This document shows, one piece after another, positions 27,414-37,210 of a stretch of 64,000 bases of DNA (its first letter is position 1; each line of letters opens with the position of its first letter). The stretch lies in contig JAOXSH010000105.1 in the NCBI GenBank assembly GCA_025800145.1, forward strand, positions 1 through 64,000, in the 5' to 3' direction. Source of the stretch: Cohaesibacter sp. (GTDB lineage Bacteria > Pseudomonadota > Alphaproteobacteria > Rhizobiales > Cohaesibacteraceae). Position numbers and translations under genes: made by a program. The notes under the pieces are model-generated. The model ran no database searches and had not been told where the DNA came from. It was given only the letters and a program-made list of their open reading frames with translations.

Positions 27414-28037
27414 ATGCTGATGCGTAACCGGACAGACCTCTCAAAAACCCGTGCTTATTCGATCCATGCAATCACCAAAGCCGTTTTTCTGGCTTTGCCG
27501 ATTTTGGCGCTAAGTGTGCAGATGGCATTTGCCTCTGATGGCATATTGAAAGCAAGCCCTCAACCAAAACAGCAAAAGCCCGAACAGGCACAGGCGGAAC
27601 ACATAACCATTGCAACGCCATCTGAGCTTATCGAAATTGATGTCGTCAATCAGATTATCGATTTGAACGCCAAAAGCTCTTATCAGGCCTTTCGGTTCGA
27701 GCCGGATTATCTATGGCTGAAACCGGGCACAGTGGTGCGGTTCAAAGGATCAACGGGTCGCCATACGGTCAGCTCAATCCGTGGCATGTATCCAAAAGGG
27801 GCAAAACCCTTTGAAATTCGCGGCAGACCGAAAATGGACATCCCCTTTGATAAAGAAGGGGTCTATGGCATCCGTTGTCGCGTCCATGGCCGTCATGGCA
27901 TGGCGATGCTGATCATTGTCGGCGATCCGAATGTCAATCTCGAAAAAGCCCGCAGCCAAAAGGTTGGCAAAAAAGAGGCTGTTAAATTCAAACGCCTGTT
28001 TGAGCGTTTGGACAAGGATCTGGCAAACCGCTCTTGA
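27414..28037 (+). CDS. Pseudoazurin-like cupredoxin, exported
   Basis: A 207-residue exported blue-copper-type protein. A signal peptide ends about residue 40 (MAFA), followed by a Gln/Pro-rich linker and a cupredoxin domain from about 85 to 172. Likely type 1 copper ligands are H117 (GRHTV) and C155-x2-H158-x4-M163, the spacing of pseudoazurin (C78, H81, M86 in the classical protein). A basic helical tail of about 35 residues follows and is not part of the standard fold. Pseudoazurins carry electrons to periplasmic reductases and peroxidases, so near idr it is a candidate donor to IdrBA or IdrP1/P2. Start could also be the second ATG at 27420. Confidence 0.85.
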   Translation: MLMRNRTDLSKTRAYSIHAITKAVFLALPILALSVQMAFASDGILKASPQPKQQKPEQAQAEHITIATPSELIEIDVVNQIIDLNAKSSYQAFRFEPDYLWLKPGTVVRFKGSTGRHTVSSIRGMYPKGAKPFEIRGRPKMDIPFDKEGVYGIRCRVHGRHGMAMLIIVGDPNVNLEKARSQKVGKKEAVKFKRLFERLDKDLANRS

Positions 28038-28045
28038 GGGATTGG

Positions 28046-28939
28046 CTATCTCTTGAGCACAAGATTATTCAGCAAAATGCCAAGGGCAATCAGCAGCAAA
28101 CCATAAAGATGATAGATTTCAAATTGCTCGCCCAACAAAAGAATGGCCAGCAAGGTGGCCCAGACAGGAATAAGGTTCAGCATGATGCCCGCACGTGCTG
28201 GACCAAGAATGGCAAGGCCTTGATTGAATGCAAGATAGGCCAAAAGCGAGGCAACGATTGAAATATAGCCAATGGTGCCAAAAGCTTGCGCGGTTAAAGG
28301 CATCGGCCAGCCATTGAAACTTTCCCAAAGATAAAAGGGCAGCAGCAAACAAGCCCCTAAAAAAGCCGTTGCTGCCAACAGCACATAGCCATCCAGATCC
28401 TCGGGTTTATATTTTAAAGAAATCGAATAGATGGACCATGCCAGAGCTGCCCCCAGCATCCAGACATCGCCTTTGGAAAAAGTCAGGCTGGCCAAAATAG
28501 CCCAATCTGCTTTGCTCATCACCACAACCACACCACCAAAAGCTAGCAAAATGCCCAAAGCCTGAAAAGGACTGACAGGATTTTTCAAAATCACGCGGGA
28601 TAAAACCACCATCACAGCCGGGCAGGTGGACAGGATCAGAGTGGCATTGATGGCCGTGGTTGTTTGGACGGCAATATATTGAAACGGATGGAAAATCGCC
28701 ATGGCCGTGATCGACATCAACAGCAGCAATTTCCATTCCCGTTTCAAAACGGGCAGGGACTGACGAATAAGTCCCCATGTGAAGGGGAACAAAATCAGAA
28801 AGGCAACTGTCCAGCGCCAGAAGGATAATCCCAAAGGTGGCAAATCCGCACGGATTGCCCGCCCAATGACAATATTGCCCGCCCATGCGCAAGTCGCAAA
28901 GATAAGATAGAAAAAAGCGAAGGGAGGGGACTGTTTCAT
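28046..28939 (-). CDS. EamA/DMT-family transporter
   Basis: A 297-residue inner membrane protein with ten predicted helices in two EamA halves (drug/metabolite transporter superfamily). Motifs include WAGNIVIGRAIRADLPPLGLSFWRW near the N-terminus and the second-half GPARAGIMLNLIPVWATLLAILLLGE. The ATG at 28939 (MKQSPP) is chosen; a TTG at 28957 would add six residues. It converges on the cupredoxin gene with only a few bases between stop codons. Substrate is unknown; such proteins export small metabolites. Confidence 0.9.
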   Translation of the reverse strand: MKQSPPFAFFYLIFATCAWAGNIVIGRAIRADLPPLGLSFWRWTVAFLILFPFTWGLIRQSLPVLKREWKLLLLMSITAMAIFHPFQYIAVQTTTAINATLILSTCPAVMVVLSRVILKNPVSPFQALGILLAFGGVVVVMSKADWAILASLTFSKGDVWMLGAALAWSIYSISLKYKPEDLDGYVLLAATAFLGACLLLPFYLWESFNGWPMPLTAQAFGTIGYISIVASLLAYLAFNQGLAILGPARAGIMLNLIPVWATLLAILLLGEQFEIYHLYGLLLIALGILLNNLVLKR

Positions 28940-29070
28940 AGCGAAAAATAGGGGCAATCAAAGCAAAGAAAAAGAGAGACCGGTCTTATCCTGTGTGGCA
29001 CTGCAATGCAAGAGAAGAGGCTGCGTCATAGTGACGGGTAAAGTAATAGATAAAGTCGATAAAATAGACT

Positions 29071-30432
29071 TTATAAGGGTTTATGATGTTTTTTGAATCT
29101 GAAAATCATCAGTCCCAAACGCAGGCTTTCTTCAAGTACCAGAATGCTAAAAGCAACCAATAGTGAAAGCTCAAACATGAACAGCAAGAAAAGCAAAAGC
29201 GGTAAACCCAGCCCCCATTGCAGCCCAAGCTGAACCCGCAATACCCATTTGGGCTGATCAACCACCCGCAACACAGCCCCAAGGCTCACAGAAATTGTGC
29301 GAATGAAAACCAGCAAAAAAGCAAGCGGGGTCAGCGTTAGAAAATGAATCCGCACCGCTTCTGAAACATGCAGCGATAAGGCGCAGACCAACATGCTGAC
29401 CAGCAAAAACGCCAAAGACAATTTGGGAGAAAAATCACGAATGGCGGCTAAAATCTGCGAAAGTGCCTTTGAAAGAGCCGGGCTTTGTGGCTGCAATCCG
29501 GCAGCGCTGACAGTGGCTGACATAGCAAGCCCGCGCCCCAACACATTGGCAATGGAAAGCCACGGTGCCAGCAAGGCAAGAGCTGCAAATTGCTGATAGG
29601 GCAATTGCGCAAACAAAAGATTATAGGCTTGAGACCCGGCAATCAGGGCCGCAACATTAATTGCGACAGGGATCATCAGTTTATGAAAAAGCTGACGTTC
29701 CTGCCGAGAGGGCAAAGACAGGCTGGTCCATTGTGTATTTTGAAACAAATCCTGTTTGGTGATCCAGACAAGATAGACAAGGCGCGCACTTTGCGCACAC
29801 AAGGTGGCGATGGCTGCCCCCTCTATCCCGCGGGCGCTAACGCCAAACAGACCATAAATGAGGACAGCATTCAAAGCCAGATTAAGCGGAATTTCAATGG
29901 CAAATCCCCATAATTCCTTGCCCGCCTGTTTGCGCACATCAAAGGAAATGGACAACAAATAGGCGGCAAAGGAAATCGGCAAGCCATAGAGCAAAAGACT
30001 CAAATAGCGCTTTGCAGCAAATCCCACGCCAGATGTTGTTGCCAGCCAATCCACCAGAAAATGAATGTTAAAGCGAAACAGGAGCAGCAAGAAGAGACAA
30101 AGCCCCAAGCCGATCAAAAGACAATATCCAAGCCTGCGATAAAAACTGGCTATGGCATCTGACGATATGCTTTGGCTTAAAAGAATTTGCGCAGCCGAGC
30201 CCAAACCAAACAAAAGCGCCATGAACAGCCCGTAAATCCCGGCAGATAAGCCAAGACCTGCCAAAACCTCATCCCCCAAAGGAGCAACCATATTGGCATC
30301 AATCAATAAGGCGCTGGTGGCCAAGAGGCCAGACAAGGCAAAATATCCGGCCTGAACCAGAATGGCCTGAGAAGATGCCCTCTGTTTTTTGGCTTGATTA
30401 TCTTTGGGGTTTGGCCGGTTGGGGTCAGACAT
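29071..30432 (-). CDS. MATE-family efflux transporter
   Basis: A 453-residue multidrug and toxin extrusion (MATE) family protein with about twelve membrane helices. The N-terminal motif VQAGYFALSGLLATSALLIDANMVAPLGDEVLAGLGL and the central GIEGAAIATLCAQSARLVYL block identify the family. The frame is open to 30519; the ATG at 30432 (MSDPNRP) gives a normal-length N-terminus. It stands alone. Transport would be driven by a Na+ or H+ gradient, which is compatible with the Na+-NQR genes that follow, but no direct link can be shown. Confidence 0.87.
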   Translation of the reverse strand: MSDPNRPNPKDNQAKKQRASSQAILVQAGYFALSGLLATSALLIDANMVAPLGDEVLAGLGLSAGIYGLFMALLFGLGSAAQILLSQSISSDAIASFYRRLGYCLLIGLGLCLFLLLLFRFNIHFLVDWLATTSGVGFAAKRYLSLLLYGLPISFAAYLLSISFDVRKQAGKELWGFAIEIPLNLALNAVLIYGLFGVSARGIEGAAIATLCAQSARLVYLVWITKQDLFQNTQWTSLSLPSRQERQLFHKLMIPVAINVAALIAGSQAYNLLFAQLPYQQFAALALLAPWLSIANVLGRGLAMSATVSAAGLQPQSPALSKALSQILAAIRDFSPKLSLAFLLVSMLVCALSLHVSEAVRIHFLTLTPLAFLLVFIRTISVSLGAVLRVVDQPKWVLRVQLGLQWGLGLPLLLFLLFMFELSLLVAFSILVLEESLRLGLMIFRFKKHHKPL

Positions 30433-30575
30433 GGCAAGACACTTATATGGTGATAACAAAGACCAAATTGGGCTTGAGAAGCTCGCACAATAAGCTATTT
30501 TAAAGGCAAACCCAAGCAAGCCTATTTGGATTTGGTCTGTTTGTTCAAAAAAATCTCTTGTCGGATTCCGATTTC

Positions 30576-30770
30576 ATGGAAAATCTATCAATCACCTCGC
30601 CACTGGCTGGCATCATCCTTTTGGTGCTCTTTGTGTTCAGCGGCAAGACATTCCGGGATAATTGGAAGCAGCAAGGGGATAATTGGAAGCGCAACTGCTG
30701 GATTAGTGGCCTGATTGCGCTTGTTTGTTTCTCAATTCTGGCCTTTGTGCCGGTCGCGCCCCCTGCATAA
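30576..30770 (+). CDS. Small membrane protein, hypothetical
   Basis: A 64-residue protein with two membrane helices (about 10-27 and 41-60), a short basic/Trp-containing loop with a near-repeat (DNWKQQGDNWKRNCW) and a Pro-rich end. The ATG at 30576 is used; a TTG at 30558 is also open. No clear ribosome site is seen. It lies alone between the MATE gene and nqrM. The helix pattern makes it look like a real small conserved membrane protein, but no family was recognised. Confidence 0.5.
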   Translation: MENLSITSPLAGIILLVLFVFSGKTFRDNWKQQGDNWKRNCWISGLIALVCFSILAFVPVAPPA

Positions 30771-30869
30771 AAGCACAACCCTTATGCCGCTGAGAATATA
30801 AACGTCAGAGACGCTCACAGCGTTTGATCACAAGGCAGGTTTGATCACAAGGCAGGATAGCAAGAGATA

Positions 30870-31112
30870 TTATGCCAGCGCTTCGCGCTTGGCTTTTTCA
30901 CGAGCCGCTTTTTTGCGTGGGCATTCCAGCTTTTCTTTCAACGGGCTGTTGGGATCAACTGGTGCATTGCAGACCAGACAATGATCGGCATCGGAAATGG
31001 CATTCAAACCACCGCAGGATCCGGTGATTGGTTTGCGCATGAAAATGACCCCCAAAGACATGCCCAGAACGATCAGAACCAAAAGGCCAAATGCGAACAA
31101 AAAGGTGGTCAT
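30870..31112 (-). CDS. nqrM: Na+-NQR maturation protein NqrM
   Basis: An 80-residue membrane protein with one N-terminal helix and four conserved cysteines (GSCGGLN, HCLVCNAP and LEC), matching NqrM (formerly DUF539). NqrM is needed to build the membrane Fe centre between NqrD and NqrE in the Na+-translocating NADH:quinone reductase. It is followed in orientation by apbE at 31213-32262 on the same strand, both divergent from the nqrABCDEF operon. In gammaproteobacteria these two genes usually sit after nqrF, so the divergent layout here is somewhat different. Confidence 0.93.
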   Translation of the reverse strand: MTTFLFAFGLLVLIVLGMSLGVIFMRKPITGSCGGLNAISDADHCLVCNAPVDPNSPLKEKLECPRKKAAREKAKREALA

Positions 31113-31212
31113 GTCAGAATTCCTGTGTCAGTCAAATCATAGAGTAGTCCATACCAGAAGAGCTGGCTGACGTCTCTATAGCCAAAAAGCAGCTAATTTG
31201 TCTACGTCCTAT

Positions 31213-32262
31213 TCACTTTTCTTCCATAAGCCGATCAAATGCAGTGCTGGAGCTGGTGACATAGCCATCAGGCGTGCGGCGAATGAAATAGGCGGCAATC
31301 TTTTCACGTTCTGCCAGCGCTTTGCCTTGCTCTTCGCCCATCACCAATAGAGCGGTTGCCAAACCATCTGCCCGCATGGCGCTTTCGGCCAAAATTGTGA
31401 CAGAGGTCAGATCATGTTCAACGGGCCGCCCGGTGCCGGGATCCAGAATATGAGACAGGCGTTTGCCGTCTTTTTTGACAAAATTGCGATAATCACCCGA
31501 AGTGGCCATACCCAGATTGGAAACCGGAACCACCAGATGAACCGAGCGCCCCTCAGGATCGGGCTTTTCAATGCCAACACGCCAGGCTTTACCACGTTCA
31601 TTGACGCCGCGTGCCAATAGATCACCACCAATCTCAATCAGAAAATTTTCAATCCCATGACGTAACAATCTGCGGGCAATCAAATCCGCCCCATAGCCTT
31701 TGGCAATCGCGGAAAAATTGACGCTCACCGTGCCTTTTCTTTTACGAAGGGTTGCTGGCTGATCAAGCTTTGCCACTTGATGCTCCAGAAAGCGCGCTTG
31801 CCCCACCTGCTTCAAAGCTTCTGTAATGTCCAGAGCCGTTGGCAGGCGCTCGTCATCATTGGGTCCAAAGCCCCATAAATCAATCAAGGGCGCCAGTGTG
31901 ATATCAAAATGGCCATCACTTAACGTATGAATGCGCATGGCCTCCGATAAAACATGCGAAAAAGACATCGAGATCGGGCGAAGCCGGGTCGATGGGCTGG
32001 CATTGAACACAGAGACTTCGCTGTCTTCTTCCCAATTGGAAAATGTTTGGGTGGCCTCATCAAGACTGGCCTTGATATCGTTATAAAGGCTTTCCTTGTC
32101 AATCTTGTCCTTTGCATCAATTGCCTTGACCATATAGCTGGTGCCCATGACATAGCCGCGCAAGACATATTGCTTATTTTGCGGTGCAATAAGATCGCAA
32201 CCACCAAGCACAGATCCAAAGATGACAACAAGACAGACGGACAAAAAAGAGCGCACAGGCAA
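31213..32262 (-). CDS. apbE: FAD:protein FMN transferase ApbE (NqrB/NqrC flavinylation)
   Basis: A 349-residue lipoprotein: the signal ends in the lipobox LGGC with Cys22. The ApbE domain is recognised from YVMGTSYMVKAI near the N-terminus, IDLWGFGPND, NFSAIAKGYGADLIA, ENFLIEIGGDLLARG and the later HILDPGTGRPVEHDLTSVTI. The enzyme attaches FMN through a phosphoester to Thr in NqrB and NqrC outside the membrane. Its position next to nqrM and divergent from nqrA makes this substrate assignment strong. The gap of about 306 bases to nqrA must contain the divergent promoters. Confidence 0.95.
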   Translation of the reverse strand: MPVRSFLSVCLVVIFGSVLGGCDLIAPQNKQYVLRGYVMGTSYMVKAIDAKDKIDKESLYNDIKASLDEATQTFSNWEEDSEVSVFNASPSTRLRPISMSFSHVLSEAMRIHTLSDGHFDITLAPLIDLWGFGPNDDERLPTALDITEALKQVGQARFLEHQVAKLDQPATLRKRKGTVSVNFSAIAKGYGADLIARRLLRHGIENFLIEIGGDLLARGVNERGKAWRVGIEKPDPEGRSVHLVVPVSNLGMATSGDYRNFVKKDGKRLSHILDPGTGRPVEHDLTSVTILAESAMRADGLATALLVMGEEQGKALAEREKIAAYFIRRTPDGYVTSSSTAFDRLMEEK

Positions 32263-32568
32263 AACCTTTCGGCAAAGACAGCTGGTTGGATGGGGTGATG
32301 CGCATTCATCACGATCAAGTCAAGCAAAATGTGCAAAAGCCTGCCATGAACCGCCTTCGGGGACAAAGAGGTTACTCATTAAGGGTCTTGTCAGACTTTG
32401 GGTGTAAAAAGCGACTTATAATGCGCCTAAAATGTCGTTTGTGCACTGCGCAGAGCTTGATTTGTTGAGTGTCGGACGCTACTCAGAGGGCAAGATTATG
32501 CCATGGGGATCGCTTTGCGCGATTCTTCCAGGCTTGACCGCTAAAAACTTACTCTGTCAAGGTATGCT
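32263..32568. promoter_or_regulatory. apbE-nqrA divergent promoter region
   Basis: 306 bases without a gene. A TATAAT hexamer at 32417-32422 may be a -10 for nqrA, but no -35 with normal spacing was found. No repeat or riboswitch motif was recognised. Confidence 0.35.
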
Positions 32569-33918
32569 ATGAAGCTAAAAAAGGGATTGGACCTGCCGAT
32601 CACCGGCGCTCCTGTTCAGACCATCCATGACGGTCCCAAGGTTACGAAAGTGGCCTTGAATGGTCGGGACTTCATTGGCCTGAAACCAAAGATGCTCGTT
32701 GCAGAAGGGGACCAAGTGAAAAAGGGCCAGTCGCTCTTTATCCATAAAGAATCTCCCGATGTAAATTATGTGTCTCCGGGTGGCGGCAAAATCATCGCGA
32801 TCAATCGTGGCCCACGTCGTGTTCTGGAAACGGTGGTGATTGCGCTGGACGAGACGGAAGACGAAATTACATTCGAACCATGCGATGTGAATTGCCTGCA
32901 CGAATTGAGCCGCGAGGCGGTGCAGCAGCGTCTCTATCAAAGTGGCCTCTGGACTGCCTTCAAAACCCGGCCATTTTCATATGTGCCAACGCAGGACAGC
33001 GTTCCCAATTCTATCTTTGTCACCGCAATGGATACCGACCCCCTATGTGGGGATGCGGCAACCATTATCAATGAGAAGCCAGAAAGTTTTTCCGCAGGTC
33101 TTGATGTGCTTGCCCATCTGACAGATGGTTCGGTCTTCGTTTGTCACAAACCCCATGATCTGATCCCGGCCAGCACTAGCGCGTCTGTGCGGCAGGAAAT
33201 TTTTGATGGACCTCATCCGGCAGGATTGGCTGGCACGCACATCCATTTCCTTGATCCGGTCAATGCCGAGAAGACAGTTTGGTCTATTGGCTATGCGGAT
33301 GTGATGGCAATTGGCGATCTGTTCCTCACCGGTAAGCTCAATACAGAGCGCGTGATTGCACTGGCTGGCCCATTGGCGGTCAATCCACGTCTGATCCGCA
33401 CCCGCGTCGGGGCGTCAACCGATGAATTGACCGCAGGCGAAGCGGAAGTGGGCATTGAGTGCCGTGTTGTTTCCGGTTCGATCCTCTCTGGCGTTGCCGC
33501 TCATGATCAATTTGCCTATTTGAGCCGCAGCGCACGGATGATCACTTTGATCAAGGACGATCATGACCAGCATATTCTGGGCTGGATCAATCCATCTCCT
33601 CGCAATTATTCTTTCCTCAATGTGCATTTGTCATCCTTTGTCAGATGGAGCAAAAAATTTCCTTTTGGCTCCAATCTCAATGGCGGACGCCGTGCCATGG
33701 TGCCGATTGGCTCCTATGAGCGTGTCATTCCCATGGATATTTTGCCAACCCAGTTGCTGCGCTCCATTTTGGTGCTTGATACCGATCAGGCCCAATTGCT
33801 TGGCGCTTTGGAATTGGATGAGGAAGATCTCGCACTATGCTCTTTCATTTGCCATTCAAAATATGAATATGGCCAAGCATTGCGGGCAAGTCTGACCAAA
33901 ATCGAAAAAGAGGGCTAA
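32569..33918 (+). CDS. nqrA: Na+-translocating NADH:quinone reductase subunit A
   Basis: A 449-residue NqrA. The opening KKGLDLPITGAP and the VALNGRDFIGLKPKMLVAEGD lipoyl-like segment are diagnostic, as are TDPLCGDAATIIN and VGASTDELTAGE further in. NqrA is the cytoplasmic, membrane-associated subunit of the six-subunit Na+-NQR. It opens the operon nqrABCDEF, in which gaps are 3-10 bases or negative. Length is normal for the family. Confidence 0.97.
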   Translation: MKLKKGLDLPITGAPVQTIHDGPKVTKVALNGRDFIGLKPKMLVAEGDQVKKGQSLFIHKESPDVNYVSPGGGKIIAINRGPRRVLETVVIALDETEDEITFEPCDVNCLHELSREAVQQRLYQSGLWTAFKTRPFSYVPTQDSVPNSIFVTAMDTDPLCGDAATIINEKPESFSAGLDVLAHLTDGSVFVCHKPHDLIPASTSASVRQEIFDGPHPAGLAGTHIHFLDPVNAEKTVWSIGYADVMAIGDLFLTGKLNTERVIALAGPLAVNPRLIRTRVGASTDELTAGEAEVGIECRVVSGSILSGVAAHDQFAYLSRSARMITLIKDDHDQHILGWINPSPRNYSFLNVHLSSFVRWSKKFPFGSNLNGGRRAMVPIGSYERVIPMDILPTQLLRSILVLDTDQAQLLGALELDEEDLALCSFICHSKYEYGQALRASLTKIEKEG

Positions 33919-33921
33919 GTC

Positions 33922-35130
33922 TTGGGTTTGCGCAATTTCTTCGACAGCATCGAGCCGCATTTCCTCAAAGGCGGCAAGCTGGAAAAGTACTTTGCCATCT
34001 ATGAGATGGTAGAGTCCTTTATCTATTCGCCAAAAACCGTAACCAAGGCCGCTCCCCATGCGCGAGATTATATCGATCTCAAGCGGGTCATGTCTTATGT
34101 TGTGGTGGCAACGGTGCCTTGTATTCTATGGGCATTTTATAACACCGGTTATCAAACCAATATGGCAATCGCACAGATCGGGCTGGAAAATGCAACCGGT
34201 TGGCGTGTAGCCCTTTTGTCCGCGTTAGGTGTTGGCTTTGACGCAGGCAATATCTTTTCCAATATGGTCCATGGCCTGCTTTACTTCCTGCCAATCTATA
34301 TCACCACTTTGGTGGTTGGTGGCATTTTCGAAGTGCTGTTTGCCACTGTCCGCGGTCATGAAGTCAATGAAGGCTTCCTCGTCACCTCCATGCTCTATAC
34401 CTTGATCATGCCAGCCTCCACCCCGTTGTGGATGGTTGCACTTGGTATCATCTTTGGCGTAGTTGTCGGCAAAGAGGTCTTTGGTGGCACAGGCAAAAAC
34501 TTCCTCAACCCCGCTCTGACCGGCCGTGCTTTCCTCTACTTTGCTTATCCGGCAGCCATGTCCGGTGACAGCATCTGGACCCCGGTTGATGGGTTTTCCG
34601 GCGCAACGGCGCTGGGCATTAGCGCAGCAGAAGGGCATGAGGCTCTTGCCAAAATTGATTTGACCTGGTGGGACGCCTTCATCGGCACCATGCAAGGCTC
34701 TTTGGGTGAGACATCTGCTCTGGCCTGTCTGATTGGTGGCCTGTTCCTGATGTATACCAAAATTGCCAACTGGCGTCTGATTGCTGGTTGTCTGGTCGGT
34801 ATGATTGGCTTCTCCACCTTGCTCAATCTGATTGGCTCTGACACCAACCCGATGTTCGCCATGCCTTGGTATTGGCATCTGGTTCTGGGCGGTTATGCCT
34901 TTGGTCTGGTCTTCATGGTCACCGAGCCGGTCTCAGGCGCCATGACCAACAAGGGCCGCTTCATCTATGGTGCCCTGATTGGCTTCATGGTGGTGATGAT
35001 CCGCGTCGTCAATCCTGCTTTCCCCGAAGGCATGATGCTGGCCATCCTGTTTGGTAATATTTTTGCGCCGCTGATCGACTATTTTGTCGTCAAGGCCAAC
35101 ATCGCTCGGAGGATTCGTCGCAATGCCTGA
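33922..35130 (+). CDS. nqrB: Na+-NQR subunit B
   Basis: A 402-residue membrane subunit with about ten helices. The FMN-accepting threonine is Thr229 in VDGFSGATALG, the expected D-x2-S-G-A-T motif. The start is a TTG at 33922, three bases after nqrA, with GAGGG upstream; the encoded GLRNFFDSIEPHF matches the family N-terminus, so the non-ATG start is well supported. NqrB carries riboflavin and covalent FMN and forms the sodium path with NqrD and NqrE. Confidence 0.96.
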   Translation: MGLRNFFDSIEPHFLKGGKLEKYFAIYEMVESFIYSPKTVTKAAPHARDYIDLKRVMSYVVVATVPCILWAFYNTGYQTNMAIAQIGLENATGWRVALLSALGVGFDAGNIFSNMVHGLLYFLPIYITTLVVGGIFEVLFATVRGHEVNEGFLVTSMLYTLIMPASTPLWMVALGIIFGVVVGKEVFGGTGKNFLNPALTGRAFLYFAYPAAMSGDSIWTPVDGFSGATALGISAAEGHEALAKIDLTWWDAFIGTMQGSLGETSALACLIGGLFLMYTKIANWRLIAGCLVGMIGFSTLLNLIGSDTNPMFAMPWYWHLVLGGYAFGLVFMVTEPVSGAMTNKGRFIYGALIGFMVVMIRVVNPAFPEGMMLAILFGNIFAPLIDYFVVKANIARRIRRNA

Positions 35131-35932
35131 AGCGAATGAAAGTTTAAGCCCATGGGCGCGCTTCAAGGCGCTGCCCGTTGATTCAACTCCAAAAACCATT
35201 CTGGTGGCTGTTGGGTTATGTCTCTTCTGTTCCATGATTGTCTCGGGTGCAGCCGTGATGCTCAAGCCCATTCAGGAACAGAACAAGGTTCTGGATAAAA
35301 AACGCAATATTTTGCAGGTCGCAGGCCTGTTCAAGGACGGCGTTGATATCGACGAGGCCTTTAAAGCCATTGAGCCGCGTCTGGTGGATATTGCCGAGGG
35401 CAAATTCTCTGATGCAGAAGATGCTGCAAGCTATGACCAGCGCGCAGCCGCCAAGGATCCAGCCCGTTCCATCACCTTGGAGCAGGATCCGGCTTCCATC
35501 AAACGTCAGGCAAAACTGGCATCGGTTTACCTGATCCGCGATGGGGAAGGGCAAATCGAAAAAATCATTTTGCCTGTTCACGGCTATGGCCTGTGGTCGA
35601 CGCTTTATGGTTTCATCGCCCTGAAAGCCGATGGCAATGAAATTACCGGTCTGCAATTCTACTCCCATGCCGAGACCCCGGGTCTGGGCGCGGAAGTGGA
35701 CAATCCGGCTTGGCGCGGCATGTGGCCGGGCAAAAAGGTCTTTGCAGACGACGGCGCTGTTGCCATCACTGTTGCAAAAGGCATTCCGTCTGCTGACAAG
35801 GCACAATATCATGTCGATGCATTGGCCGGTGCAACCCTGACCAGCCGCGGCGTTGACAATCTTGTGCGCTTCTGGATGGGAGAGCAGGGCTTTAAGCGTT
35901 TCCTTGACAATCTGAAAGCGGGGGCAGTGTGA
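35123..35932 (+). CDS. nqrC: Na+-NQR subunit C
   Basis: A 269-residue subunit with one N-terminal membrane helix (about 30-50) and an extracytoplasmic FMN domain. The FMN-accepting threonine is Thr238 in [13 protein letters not shown]; the residue usually Ser/Thr three places before it is Ala here, a small deviation. The ATG at 35123 has CGGAGGA upstream and overlaps the end of nqrB by eight bases. The stop overlaps the start of nqrD (TGATG). Confidence 0.96.
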   Translation: MPEANESLSPWARFKALPVDSTPKTILVAVGLCLFCSMIVSGAAVMLKPIQEQNKVLDKKRNILQVAGLFKDGVDIDEAFKAIEPRLVDIAEGKFSDAEDAASYDQRAAAKDPARSITLEQDPASIKRQAKLASVYLIRDGEGQIEKIILPVHGYGLWSTLYGFIALKADGNEITGLQFYSHAETPGLGAEVDNPAWRGMWPGKKVFADDGAVAITVAKGIPSADKAQYHVDALAGATLTSRGVDNLVRFWMGEQGFKRFLDNLKAGAV

Positions 35933-36588
35933 TGTCTGAAAGCAAAAAAGAAATGCTTCTCGACCCGTTGGTCGATAATAACCCCATCACCTTGCAGGTT
36001 TTGGGCATTTGCTCCGCCCTTGCGGTGACCTCTTCCTTGAAGGTGGCCTTCGTTATGGCGCTTGCGGTGACTGTGGTGACGGCTTTTTCAAGCTTTTTCA
36101 TCTCCGCCATTCGCAACTTCATTCCCAGCTCTATCCGCATCATCGTGCAAATGATCATCATTGCATCACTGGTGATCCTGGTGGATCAGGTGCTCAAGGC
36201 CTATGCCTTTGACATTTCCAAAACCCTGTCGGTTTTTGTGGGCCTGATCATTACCAACTGTATCGTGATGGGCCGGGCAGAAGCATTTGCCATGAAAAAT
36301 GGCCCTGTTGCCTCATTCCTTGATGGCATTGGCAACGGTCTGGGCTATAGCCTCATTCTCATGCTGGTTGGTGTGATCCGTGAGCTCTTTGGCACCGGCA
36401 AATTGTTTGGCATCACCATTCTGGAGACCGTCAATAATGGTGGCTGGTATGTGCCAAACGGCTTGCTGCTCTTGCCACCAAGTGCCTTTTTCGTCATCGG
36501 CTTGTTGATCTGGGCCTTCCGCACATGGAAGCCAAATCAGGTCGAAGCCCGCGATTTCAAAATCATCGAACAAGAGGGAGGCCACTAA
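35932..36588 (+). CDS. nqrD: Na+-NQR subunit D
   Basis: A 218-residue, six-helix membrane subunit homologous to RnfE. Recognisable features are the [22 protein letters not shown] opening and the [20 protein letters not shown] block; the Cys in TNC helps hold the intramembrane Fe centre with NqrE. The ATG at 35932 shares a base with the nqrC stop, implying translational coupling; a GTG three bases earlier is possible. Confidence 0.96.
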   Translation: MSESKKEMLLDPLVDNNPITLQVLGICSALAVTSSLKVAFVMALAVTVVTAFSSFFISAIRNFIPSSIRIIVQMIIIASLVILVDQVLKAYAFDISKTLSVFVGLIITNCIVMGRAEAFAMKNGPVASFLDGIGNGLGYSLILMLVGVIRELFGTGKLFGITILETVNNGGWYVPNGLLLLPPSAFFVIGLLIWAFRTWKPNQVEARDFKIIEQEGGH

Positions 36589-36591
36589 ACC

Positions 36592-37200
36592 ATGGAAGGT
36601 CTCATTTCACTCTTCGTCAAGGCGATCTTTATCGAAAACCTTGCACTCGCCTTCTTTCTGGGCATGTGTACCTTTTTGGCCGTATCCAAGAAGATTGAAA
36701 CAGCGCTTGGTTTGGGGATCTCTGTGACAGTTGTACAGGCCATTACGGTGCCTGCCAACAATCTGATCCTGACCTATCTTCTTAATGATGGGGCGCTTGC
36801 CTGGGCCGGTTTCGCCGATGTTGATCTGCGCTTTCTGGGCCTGATCTCCTATATCGGGGTGATTGCCGCAATCGTGCAGATTCTCGAAATGACGCTCGAT
36901 CGGTTTTTCCCCGCGCTTTATAACGCTCTTGGCATCTTCTTGCCGCTCATCACTGTGAACTGCGCTATCCTTGGTGGCTCACTTTTCATGGTGGAGCGCG
37001 ATTATAACTTTGCCGAAGCCTCTGTTTATGGCGTCTCTTCCGGCATCGGTTGGGCATTGGCCATTACCCTGATGGCTGGTGTGCGTGAAAAGCTGAAATA
37101 TTCCGATATACCTGATGGCCTGCAAGGTCTGGGTATCACCTTCATCACCGCAGGCCTGATGGCCATGGGCTTCATGGCCTTTTCCGGTGTGAAATTGTAA
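36592..37200 (+). CDS. nqrE: Na+-NQR subunit E
   Basis: A 202-residue, six-helix membrane subunit homologous to RnfA and inversely related to NqrD. Typical are the [25 protein letters not shown] opening with the conserved Cys26, [12 protein letters not shown], and [13 protein letters not shown]. It begins three bases after nqrD. Confidence 0.97.
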   Translation: MEGLISLFVKAIFIENLALAFFLGMCTFLAVSKKIETALGLGISVTVVQAITVPANNLILTYLLNDGALAWAGFADVDLRFLGLISYIGVIAAIVQILEMTLDRFFPALYNALGIFLPLITVNCAILGGSLFMVERDYNFAEASVYGVSSGIGWALAITLMAGVREKLKYSDIPDGLQGLGITFITAGLMAMGFMAFSGVKL

Positions 37201-37210
37201 GGAGTGCATC

